Shown here in pieces: positions 20,201 to 26,636 of a stretch of DNA of 47,631 nt. Made by a program: the position numbers and the translations under genes. Where the stretch lies: the NCBI GenBank assembly GCA_016788205.1, contig JAEUTA010000028.1, positions 1-47,631 of the forward strand, given 5' to 3'. Source of the stretch: Flavobacteriales bacterium (GTDB lineage: Bacteria > Bacteroidota > Bacteroidia > Flavobacteriales_F > PHOS-HE28). The notes under the pieces are model-generated. The model ran no database searches. It was given only the letters and a program-made list of their open reading frames with translations, and had not been told where the DNA came from. The first letter of the stretch is position 1, and each line of letters opens with the position of its first letter.

Positions 20201-20896
20201 GTCCATGAGATTCAACTGCACGATGTACTCACCCGGCTCTGTGAAGGAGTGGCTCGTTACAGGCCCATCGCCCGTGGTTCCATCATCGAACTCCCATGTG
20301 TATGAGACGATGGTGAAGGTCGCATTCGCCGCATACGAGTCCGAGCCATCGAAGGTGACCTCCTCGCCAACGCACACCATGGCAGGCACCGCCTCGCTCA
20401 TGGTGGCCACGGCCGTGGGGCGCTCACATGGTGTGTAGCACGTAATGGAAGCCGCGAAGTTCCCCACACCGTTCGCGTTGGAGGTGAACTGTACGGTCAG
20501 ACATCCACTGGTGTTGAACGTAGTGGCGGAGACGATAAGCGTTTGCAGGTCCGTCCCTGTATATTCTCCCAGCGATGTCGCACTGGTGCTATTCCCATCG
20601 AAGATGCGGATCCGGTCCGGGTTCGGTCCAATAGGGCTCAGGTTACAAATGAGCCAGTTGAGGGAGATGGCATCGCCGGGTATATCCGGACAAATGGTGG
20701 CCGTGTAATTCTCGTTGCCGCTGTAATCGCCGGCTGGTCCTCCAGAATCCTGCAACGCACCCAGGCAGGTGGAAACGTCGCCGGCACTGATCAGATGTTC
20801 GATCTGCGCCTGTACTTGACCACCCATCAACCCTGCGGCCAGAAGGAAAGCGCAGTGGGTGAGGAAACCTTTGTTCTTCGTCATCAAGAAGGTCAT
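17216..20896 (-). CDS. T9SS-exported surface protein with one copy of the 79-aa module (1226 aa)
   Basis: First of the three paralogues in transcription order. It has a signal peptide (MTKNKGFLTHCAFLLAAGLM, cleavage near VQAQ), CUB-like domain (~40-150), PKD (~155-245, YTWEFDDGTT), P-domain-like region (~260-420, MEHSYMGDLVLQV), a DAFDGWNGGASLDM segment (~520-620) shared with the 2795-residue paralogue, one 79-residue module (encoded at 18491-18727), a SprB-type segment (VCFSYCDGTASVVVTGG), a late PKD-like domain and a type B sorting domain (YIPNTFTPDGDDVNDTW, FDRWGQMVF). The frame also opens at a TTG (20909-20911). I chose the first ATG (20894-20896), but the ATG at 20882-20884 gives an even cleaner signal peptide. 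Likely an adhesive or structural surface protein; the role is inferred. Confidence 0.83.
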   Translation of the reverse strand: MTFLMTKNKGFLTHCAFLLAAGLMGGQVQAQIEHLISAGDVSTCLGALQDSGGPAGDYSGNENYTATICPDIPGDAISLNWLICNLSPIGPNPDRIRIFDGNSTSATSLGEYTGTDLQTLIVSATTFNTSGCLTVQFTSNANGVGNFAASITCYTPCERPTAVATMSEAVPAMVCVGEEVTFDGSDSYAANATFTIVSYTWEFDDGTTGDGPVTSHSFTEPGEYIVQLNLMDDNDCVNSNVVDLQVLVSTTPHFAGTTESVTSCVGATTELSAVVTPVTWTGLPDPNLGSGVYLPDDVGLPFVSQLEFTQFDPGQELVDANDVLSICVDMEHSYMGDLVLQVICPNGQSMFLHQQGGGGTFLGSPNDLDDDDNPIQGECWNYCWTPNATNGTWVDNSQFGPTPNTMPSGEDINGQALVPGTYEPITPFSALVGCPLNGTWTYQSTDFFGADNGFICGWSIEFDPSIIPDVTQFTPDPGTSTLDSAAWTGPFLDIDPANPLVASSTITTPGDYNYSFSVTDNFGCTYDTTITITVPEIALVEAGEPITLCSDPLPMSGEILANGPPANCTFTLTLTDDAFDGWNGGASLDMTIDGTTTNYTIATGGELEVTLNVSTGDQVQFDYTAGTIWNNENSFVLSDDTGAEVYASPNGPATGTLWTGVIACGGGIPFSFEWTPTAGLDDPTDPGTNVFVTEPTMFYLSTYPVGHPECAVTDSVLVAPDPSINAGISNIISICANSLPLAMIDSLGGTPDAGGTWTNSAGAVIASGSFDPTVDADDTYTYTLISDAGCEATATLQITVIPSEDPTCCGIVDAGEPAFSCNLSIALSATRGNTGVGNWTGPAGAIFDDAYDVSTTVTMPPGSGGTHRFYWVENDGAFCDLIDSVDMTFTDAYAFDPTLTDAVCFSYCDGTASVVVTGGNPEVDWNYAWSNGDEGVGLNAVNGLCAAEYTLTVRDENGCEDSFDFTIGEPQLLRIDSMATQPVTCSGDCDGQVELYDPEAVEYSFDNGDTWGAESIRTAVCEGIAQVRIKDAAGCIGTDAIAVTGPPPVVAAFDWWPRPADVEHPHVTFANLSTGSDHFAWNIADLATSNAVTPSYTFNNKYPGVYPVCLIAYNYNECSDTVCYDVEVSDVLYTYIPNTFTPDGDDVNDTWWPSANLDVRADYELMVFDRWGQMVFNTDDPYKSWLGSYQNGGEILKSDVYAYRLLFSIKDSEVRKEVVGYVTLIK
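18491..18727 (-). repeat. Single copy of the 79-aa module
   Basis: Exactly 79 codons encode one module with the same landmarks as the 21-copy array in the neighbouring gene: INAG start, ICANS cysteine, DSLGGTPDAGGTW, FDPTV, YTYTL and a second cysteine in DAGCEA. It shows what a single-copy version of the repeat looks like. Confidence 0.85.
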
Positions 20897-20988
20897 AGTT
20901 CCATGGCTCAAGTTGCTGATAGCCCGTAGAATACAATTTACAGCACGGACTTTTGACTAGCTCCGGCGGGACTTGGTTGCCTATACCG

Positions 20989-21027
20989 CAAAAATAAGGG
21001 ACCCGGTGCTCGACCGGGTCCCTTATT
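20989..21027 (-). terminator. Rho-independent terminator, perfect 15-bp stem
   Basis: AATAAGGGACCCGGT (20993-21007) pairs perfectly with ACCGGGTCCCTTATT (21013-21027) around a 5-base loop. Read on the minus strand, the stem is followed directly by a T run, starting 20 bases past the stop of the PKD protein gene (21047). It should separate the sigma factor pair from the surface-protein genes. Confidence 0.88.
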
Positions 21028-21046
21028 GCAAGGCTGGATAGGGTGG

Positions 21047-22303
21047 CTAACGAACCAAGTCCAGCGACCCATTGTACGTGCCGCCCAACTTCTCTCCATC
21101 CTTCATTTCCACCATCCACACATAGGAACCCGATACACACAGATCGCCTCGGTTGGTTACACGACCGTTCCAAGGACGCTGAGCATCATTCGTTTCGTAG
21201 ACGAGCTCCCCGCTTTTCGAATCGAAGACAGAAAGATGGAACTTCACGCCAAGGGTCTTTAATGCTTCGGGCATGAACACATCATCCGTTCCATCGCCGT
21301 TCGGCGAGAAGCTCTTGGGGGCCAAGAGATCATAGTCCGAATCGATGCGCACGGTCTTTTCGATGTTGTCCACGCAGCCCTTGGCGTTGGTTACAGCCAG
21401 TTTCACGTGGTAGACGCCGGACTTCTTATAGACGTGATCAGGATGCGCAACCGCTGAGACCGCCCCATCCCCGAAGTCCCAAGAATAAGAACGACCACCA
21501 AGACTGCGGTTCTCGAAATGGACCGACGGTACAGTGTTCTCATACTCCTGTTTCAGCACATTGAACGATGCTTCGGGAGCTTCGTGGATCACGATCCGGT
21601 CCGCCGCCGGCTTGTTGCTGATATTGCCTCCTCCGCTAGAGGAGTGGGAGAGCATCACCTCGAAACTGCCCGATTTCGCAAAAGCATGGTTCGGCGCCGG
21701 TTTGTTGGAGAAACTTCCATCTCCGAAGTTCCACAGGTAGATCCCCTCCTCGGGAAGGTTGTCCACCGCGAATTCGATCAACGTTCCCGGACATCCTTCG
21801 GTGATGTTCGCACGCACTAGAGGTGCTCCACCTCCACTTGGTTCGTTCGCAGTGGCGATCGGTCGTGCAGCCTCGGAACTGATGGCCGAAGAGCGTTGTT
21901 TAGTGGTTTCCGGAGTTGGTCCACCCATCTCTGGTGTGGTAGTGTTTGGTGCGACAACGTCCGCATGCGCAGGAGACGCCACAATAACAGGAGGTACGAT
22001 CGATTCCTCCTCCGAGCCCGATATAGGTTGAACGCTGACCCGTTCTACCATTGTTCCTTCACCCCCGACCGGAACAGGCACGTCCGGGCGCATCAGCACG
22101 GTAAAACTACTGGCCGCAGCGAGCGAACCGCCTAGCAGAAGGGCGTACAGTCCGGAACGCGAGACACGACCATTGCCGTTGTTCTGGTCCAGCGAACGCT
22201 CCAACTGCGCCCAATCGGCGGAGTTGTACGGAACCTCATAGGGCTCCAGGGAGTCCTTCACCGATCGTTCAAATCCACTCAAGCCACTCATGTTCTTCAC
22301 CAT
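21047..22303 (-). CDS. Membrane-anchored PKD protein with T9SS type B-like tail, candidate anti-sigma factor
   Basis: A 418-residue protein whose start overlaps the stop of the ECF sigma gene (TAATG), so the two are coupled. There is no cleavable signal peptide. Residues 1-50 form a charged cytoplasmic-looking segment with the pattern FERSVKDSL...SADWAQLERSL, resembling the N-terminal segments of Bacteroidota anti-sigma-like proteins. One membrane segment follows (~51-70, SGLYALLLGGSLAAASSFTV). Then come a low-complexity Pro/Thr/Ser linker, two PKD-like domains (IYLWNFGDGSF ~190, YSWDFGDGAV ~275) and a type B-like C-terminal domain (LLAPKSFSPNGDGTDDVF), in which the usual FDRWG is replaced by FDSKSG. 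Inferred role: sensing outside the inner membrane and holding the sigma factor. It could instead be only a surface protein with an unusual N-terminus. Confidence 0.7.
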   Translation of the reverse strand: MVKNMSGLSGFERSVKDSLEPYEVPYNSADWAQLERSLDQNNGNGRVSRSGLYALLLGGSLAAASSFTVLMRPDVPVPVGGEGTMVERVSVQPISGSEEESIVPPVIVASPAHADVVAPNTTTPEMGGPTPETTKQRSSAISSEAARPIATANEPSGGGAPLVRANITEGCPGTLIEFAVDNLPEEGIYLWNFGDGSFSNKPAPNHAFAKSGSFEVMLSHSSSGGGNISNKPAADRIVIHEAPEASFNVLKQEYENTVPSVHFENRSLGGRSYSWDFGDGAVSAVAHPDHVYKKSGVYHVKLAVTNAKGCVDNIEKTVRIDSDYDLLAPKSFSPNGDGTDDVFMPEALKTLGVKFHLSVFDSKSGELVYETNDAQRPWNGRVTNRGDLCVSGSYVWMVEMKDGEKLGGTYNGSLDLVR

Positions 22304-22977
22304 TAACGGAGTTTGTGCTCCTTGGTCAATAGTTTCTTCAGATTATGCTTGGCCTTGGCCAAGTTGCTCTTCGAGGTACCGATGTTGATGCCGAGCATGT
22401 CGGCGATCTCCTTGTGCGTCAATTCCTCGAAGACGTAAAGGTTGAACACCGTGCGGTAAGCGGGTGTCAACTTCTGCATTGCATTGATGATGTCGGCGGG
22501 CTTCAGATCAAGGATGTCCTCGCTCTCCTCATCGGCCAGTATATCCTCTTCGTCCTGGTCGCCGAAGTCCTCTATGCTCCTTTCTTCACCCAGCAGCAAA
22601 TAGGAATTCTTCGTGCGTCGGAAATGGTCGATGGCGGTGTTCACCATGATGCGCCGTATCCATCCTTCGAAAGAACCAGCGCGGTTGAACTTGTCCACGC
22701 TCCGGAACACTTTGATGAAGCCGTCCTGAAGTATGTCTTTGGCTTGGTCGGCGTTCTTCGTGTACCGAAGGCACACCGCCATCATTTTGCCATAGAACAG
22801 TTCATAGACCCGCTGCTGCGCCCGACGCTCTTCTTTCAAGCAACCATCGATCAGCTCGGAGAATGTGGCATCAGGCCCTTGCATGTTCACCCACGTAGGA
22901 ACGAGACGCAAGCGCGTTCGTTCCGTTGCCGGTTCGTTCGAGGCTGGCCTTAGCATTTGAGCGGGTAAGATAGCCAT
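22303..22977 (-). CDS. ECF-family RNA polymerase sigma factor
   Basis: A 224-residue sigma-70 family ECF factor. Sigma region 2 covers about residues 50-122 (YELFYGKMMAVCLRYTKNAD, FEGWIRRIMVNTAIDHFRR). Region 4 covers about residues 165-216 (LTPAYRTVFNLYVFEELTHK, with the helix-turn-helix EIADMLGINIGTSKSNLAKA). The linker is long and acidic (DFGDQDEEDILADEESEDI). The first 31 residues are not family-like, and a start at Met32 (MQGPDATF) is possible. The overlap with the next gene suggests that gene encodes its partner or anti-sigma factor. Plausible targets are the nearby surface-protein genes, but no shared promoter was demonstrated. Confidence 0.88.
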   Translation of the reverse strand: MAILPAQMLRPASNEPATERTRLRLVPTWVNMQGPDATFSELIDGCLKEERRAQQRVYELFYGKMMAVCLRYTKNADQAKDILQDGFIKVFRSVDKFNRAGSFEGWIRRIMVNTAIDHFRRTKNSYLLLGEERSIEDFGDQDEEDILADEESEDILDLKPADIINAMQKLTPAYRTVFNLYVFEELTHKEIADMLGINIGTSKSNLAKAKHNLKKLLTKEHKLR

Positions 22978-23168
22978 GCTTTGATCATAAGACGGGGACC
23001 TATGAAAAGGATGCCTCCTTGCCGCACTCTTTCCGTGGGGCCTTTCTTGGGGACCTAGCGGTAGGCACTTGCAGGCATCGTTCCGGGATCGTGGCTACTT
23101 TCGTCCCGTCGTTCGCGGGCCTATGCGTCCATGACGGCACAAACCCGATCCAATTCCCCCGAATCCGA

Positions 23169-24107
23169 ATGAAAGTCACCGTTGTTGGGGCCGGTAATGT
23201 GGGCGCTACCTGCGCCGATGCCGTAGCCCGTTGGGAACTCGCCAACGAAGTGGTCCTTCTGGACATCAAAGAAGGTTTTGCCGAGGGTAAGGCGCTGGAC
23301 ATCTGGCAGACCGCCCCCATCAATTTGTTCGACTCCCGCTTGGTGGGCAGTACGAACGACTATTCCAAGACCGCCAATAGCGATGTGGTGGTGATCACCA
23401 GTGGCTTGCCGCGCAAGCCGGGCATGAGCCGCGATGATCTCATCGCCACGAACGCCGCTATCGTGAAGAGCGTGACGGAGAACGTGATCAAGCACAGCCC
23501 CGATTGCATCATCATCGTGGTGAGCAACCCGTTGGATGTGATGACCTATTGCGCATTCGTCAACAGCAAATTCCCGGCTCATCGCGTGTTCGGCATGGCA
23601 GGGATCCTTGATACGGCCCGTTATCGCGCTTTCCTGGCAACGGAACTGGGTGTAAGTCCCAAGGACATCCAAGCGGTGTTGATGGGAGGGCATGGAGATA
23701 CCATGGTGCCTTTGCCACGTTACACAACGGTCGGCGGTATCCCGGTGACGGAGCTGATCGCCAAGGAAAAGTTGGATGCGATCGTAGAACGGACCAAGAA
23801 GGGCGGCGGCGAGATCGTGAACCTGCTCGGTACCAGCGCATGGTATGCCCCGGGTACAGCGGCGGCGCAAATGGTGGAGGCCATCGTGCGCGATCAGAAG
23901 CGCATATTCCCGTGCTGCGTATGGCTGCAGGGCGAGTATGGCCTGAAGGACATCTACATGGGCGCTCCTGTGGTGCTCGGTCGGAAAGGCGTTGAGCGCA
24001 TCATCGAGTTGAAGCTGGACAAAGAAGAAATGGCGCTCTGCCAAGCCAGCGCCAAAGCCGTTAAAGAGGTGATGGAAGTGCTGGACAAGATGAACGTGAC
24101 GGCCTAG
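23169..24107 (+). CDS. mdh: Malate dehydrogenase
   Basis: A 312-residue NAD-dependent malate dehydrogenase of the lactate dehydrogenase-like type, interconverting malate and oxaloacetate in the citric acid cycle. It has the Rossmann glycine motif (VVGAGNVGAT, residues 4-13), the substrate loop GLPRKPGMSRDD with its arginines, the VSNPLDV motif and the catalytic GGHGDTMVP with His175. The frame is open back to 23019, but the ATG at 23169 begins exactly at the Rossmann strand (MKVTVVGAG), so I use it. A TACTTTCG element (23096-23103) lies upstream without a well-spaced TTG partner. A hairpin follows 20 bases after the stop. Confidence 0.95.
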   Translation: MKVTVVGAGNVGATCADAVARWELANEVVLLDIKEGFAEGKALDIWQTAPINLFDSRLVGSTNDYSKTANSDVVVITSGLPRKPGMSRDDLIATNAAIVKSVTENVIKHSPDCIIIVVSNPLDVMTYCAFVNSKFPAHRVFGMAGILDTARYRAFLATELGVSPKDIQAVLMGGHGDTMVPLPRYTTVGGIPVTELIAKEKLDAIVERTKKGGGEIVNLLGTSAWYAPGTAAAQMVEAIVRDQKRIFPCCVWLQGEYGLKDIYMGAPVVLGRKGVERIIELKLDKEEMALCQASAKAVKEVMEVLDKMNVTA

Positions 24108-24127
24108 CAAGGCGCAGTCTTGAGCGT

Positions 24128-24155
24128 GAAGGGCGTCCTAAGGAGGACGCCCTTC
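24128..24155 (+). terminator. Hairpin downstream of mdh, between convergent genes
   Basis: GAAGGGCGTCCT (24128-24139) pairs perfectly with AGGACGCCCTTC (24144-24155) around AAGG. The T tract after it is weak (GTGTTCTC). It lies between mdh and the convergent gene ending at 24175 and may serve both. Confidence 0.65.
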
Positions 24156-24174
24156 GTGTTCTCGGAAGATACGG

Positions 24175-26451
24175 TCAGTGTGAGCGTCGGCTTAGGAGAA
24201 CGCGAACTGGAGCATACCGGCGACCGGGCCCTTCACAGCAGATGGAATAAATGCCATCTGCTTGCTCTCCTAGATCCACGACCACATGGCCTGAGCGGAA
24301 CGAACGATCCAGTATCATTTGTCCCAAGGCGTTCCGCACAACGATACGGCTTCCTACCGGCACATCTCCTTTCAGGTCGATCTCTACGCGGCCTGTGGTG
24401 GGGTTGGGGTAGGCGAACAAGACAGGTTCGGCGGATCGTCGTGCGATGGAGGACGTACCGTCGCTGCGCCAGAACGACACGCCTCCACGGAAATTCCCGA
24501 TCACGAAGTCAGCGACCCCATCGCCCGTGAAGTCGTGCGCAGCAAGACCAGTGCGAAAGCCTTCCCTTAGGTCCAAGTAACTCTCATCTTCCAAGGTCCA
24601 ATGGCTCGTAGGGGACCAGTCTGAACTGCTGTAATGCCATAATGTCCCCGTCTCGGAGGCGACCAGAAGTTGACGCTGTCCGTCAGGGCCGCTGAAGAAA
24701 ACAGGTACCGAAAAGCCGGAGCCGAAGGGTGTCGTGGTTCGGGCGAAGCCAAGGGAGTCCGTTACCAAGGTCCAGCTCGGCGCCGAGGCGGTGCCATCAT
24801 TGTGCAGATAGTTCAGGTTCCCGTTCTGTTCACCTACCACAAGGTCCTGCAATCCGTCGTTGTCGAAGTCTACGAAATGGGGGGTCACCTGTCGGCCAAG
24901 GTCGATGACAGTACCATTGCCGTACGTGACGTTGGGTTGGGTGAGTTGGAATTGAGCCACGGGGCCGGCAGCCACGTTGACGAACAGGTGCATGTTGCCT
25001 TCCAAGTCACCGATATACATGTCTTTGTCCCCATCACCGTCCAGGTCCGCGAAAGCCGGATACATGGCCGTTCCTATTCCGCTCGTGCTCAGTCCCATGT
25101 AGTCATCAGTGATCACTTCGAACGCCGGCTCGGACAAGGTGCCGGTGTTCTCGAGCAACATGAGCTTGCCGATGTAATCGCCGGTCGGGTCGAAATAGCC
25201 TTCATTGGCGACGATCAGATCCATCCGCCCATCGCTGTTGTGGTCGAATAGGATCGGGTAGGCTCCTTGTCCCACCTCGATCATCCGACTTTGGAAAACA
25301 TCCTCTTCCTGGAATTCGAAGTTCGGCGCGGCATCGGAACCCGTGTTCTGGAAGTACCATACGCCTTTGAAATTCTGGGCGAGCGATCGCGAGTTGGGGC
25401 TTACGAGCAGGTCTCCATCCCCGTCGTCGTCCACATCCAAATGGAACGGGGCTGGGAATACGGGAAGGTGAACCGGCACATCGTCCGCTGGGAAACCCAC
25501 TTCGAACGAGGTCATGTGCGAATCGTCGACAGTACCTCCGTTGTAAAGCGCCACCAAGTTGGGGTAGGAGATGTCCCCGAGGAGCAGGTCCTTTACGCCG
25601 TCGCCGTCGAGGTCGATCGGTGTGACCGTACTTCCGGTATGTGCACGGTCTTCCGGGCTTCCTTCCAACGAGCCTTCGTGCGCGGGTTCGGGACCCATTT
25701 CAGGGTTCGGTATCTGGAATGGGCAGGCGGCATCCAACGTAACATCGTTCGTGGCCGCACTTTCGGCGAACCGGCCCCAGCACGCGTTGGTGAGGACGAA
25801 GTCCAGGCTGTCACAGGAACCATATTCTTCCATGCTCTGGTTCTTGTAATACTGCACGTAGGAACCCAGCTGAGCGAAGGTGAGCACGTCCATGTCCCCG
25901 TCGCCATCGATGTCCGCGAAGCCCGGCAGGTCTTCGGATGAGATGAACAGGTTCGTGGTCTGAGAGGATCCATCAGTGAATACGTACTCGCAGTTCACCC
26001 TGAATTTCAGCAGTTCGAACGAAAGCTCATCATTCGTGGAGGTGTTGCGGTACACACTGAACCCCGCTTGGGAGTAGCTGAAGATGTCCTCTTTGCCGTC
26101 GCAATCATAATCGCGGAAGAGGGCCCAGTCATGCAACTCGCGAAAGGGCCATTGCTCATCGAAATCACGAGTGATGGTGTAGGTGCTGGTGCCTCCCCCG
26201 GGTGTATTGATCAGGGTGATCAGCCTATTGTCCGTGCGGTCAAAGAACACCAGGTCCTTCGCTCCGTCAAGGTCCAGGTCAATCCTGCTGATCTGCGGAT
26301 AGTTCAGCCCACCCGCCCATGCCAGATCGAGGTCATTACCTTGGCGGGTAACGGCGATGTTCTTGTCAAAGTGCAACTCGGGCTGGGCCATCGCCCCGAA
26401 GAACGACAGCATAGCCGTGGCCAGGACCAAGGGTGAACGTTTCGTGCGCAT
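24175..26451 (-). CDS. Secreted FG-GAP/VCBS-repeat protein with T9SS type A sorting domain
   Basis: A 758-residue protein from the ATG at 26449-26451, which gives a proper signal peptide (MRTKRSPLVLATAMLSFFGA, cleavage after AMA). An earlier in-frame ATG at 26490 would add 13 residues before it. The body is a series of FG-GAP/VCBS-type calcium-binding repeats with Asp-rich loops: DLDLDGAKD, RDYDCDGKED, DIDGDGDMD, DLDGDGVKD, DVDDDGDGD, DHNSDGRMD, DLDGDGDKD, DFDNDGLQD and DFTGDGVAD. These suggest a beta-propeller. The last ~80 residues (LFAYPNPTTGRVEIDLKG, LGQMILDRSF, DGIYSI) are a T9SS type A sorting domain. No enzymatic domain is visible. It converges on mdh and diverges from secDF. Confidence 0.85.
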   Translation of the reverse strand: MRTKRSPLVLATAMLSFFGAMAQPELHFDKNIAVTRQGNDLDLAWAGGLNYPQISRIDLDLDGAKDLVFFDRTDNRLITLINTPGGGTSTYTITRDFDEQWPFRELHDWALFRDYDCDGKEDIFSYSQAGFSVYRNTSTNDELSFELLKFRVNCEYVFTDGSSQTTNLFISSEDLPGFADIDGDGDMDVLTFAQLGSYVQYYKNQSMEEYGSCDSLDFVLTNACWGRFAESAATNDVTLDAACPFQIPNPEMGPEPAHEGSLEGSPEDRAHTGSTVTPIDLDGDGVKDLLLGDISYPNLVALYNGGTVDDSHMTSFEVGFPADDVPVHLPVFPAPFHLDVDDDGDGDLLVSPNSRSLAQNFKGVWYFQNTGSDAAPNFEFQEEDVFQSRMIEVGQGAYPILFDHNSDGRMDLIVANEGYFDPTGDYIGKLMLLENTGTLSEPAFEVITDDYMGLSTSGIGTAMYPAFADLDGDGDKDMYIGDLEGNMHLFVNVAAGPVAQFQLTQPNVTYGNGTVIDLGRQVTPHFVDFDNDGLQDLVVGEQNGNLNYLHNDGTASAPSWTLVTDSLGFARTTTPFGSGFSVPVFFSGPDGQRQLLVASETGTLWHYSSSDWSPTSHWTLEDESYLDLREGFRTGLAAHDFTGDGVADFVIGNFRGGVSFWRSDGTSSIARRSAEPVLFAYPNPTTGRVEIDLKGDVPVGSRIVVRNALGQMILDRSFRSGHVVVDLGEQADGIYSICCEGPGRRYAPVRVLLSRRSH

Positions 26452-26580
26452 GGTTCGCAAAGGTGGGGGTGTAGGGCTTTGCGGGCACACAGTTGTTGGG
26501 TCTGTTCATGCAACCCTGATCGTTGGAAAGGCCATTTTCCCAGTGCCTGCGCGGGGTCCAAGGGCCTTCTACCCAAGGGC

Positions 26581-26610
26581 TTTCCCCGATGCCCAACAAC
26601 GCTATATTTG
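26581..26610 (+). promoter_or_regulatory. Promoter of secDF
   Basis: TATATTTG (26603-26610) matches the Bacteroidota -7 element TAnnTTTG exactly. TTTC (26581-26584) lies 18 bases upstream as a near -33 element. The leader to the ATG at 26637 would be about 20 bases, which supports that start over earlier in-frame codons. Confidence 0.7.
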
Positions 26611-26636
26611 CCGCCTCTTTAGAAAAACCATCGGTC

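Noticed and set aside
23019..23168. N-terminal extension of malate dehydrogenase
   Set aside because: The extra 50 residues are not family-like, and the ATG at 23169 starts exactly at the Rossmann strand.
23121..24110. 329-codon open frame opposite mdh
   Set aside because: The forward strand encodes an intact malate dehydrogenase; the antisense product has no family features.
26523..26636. Longer start for SecDF
   Set aside because: The extension contains a well-placed promoter (26581-26610) and no membrane or targeting features; Met39 starts directly before the first membrane segment.
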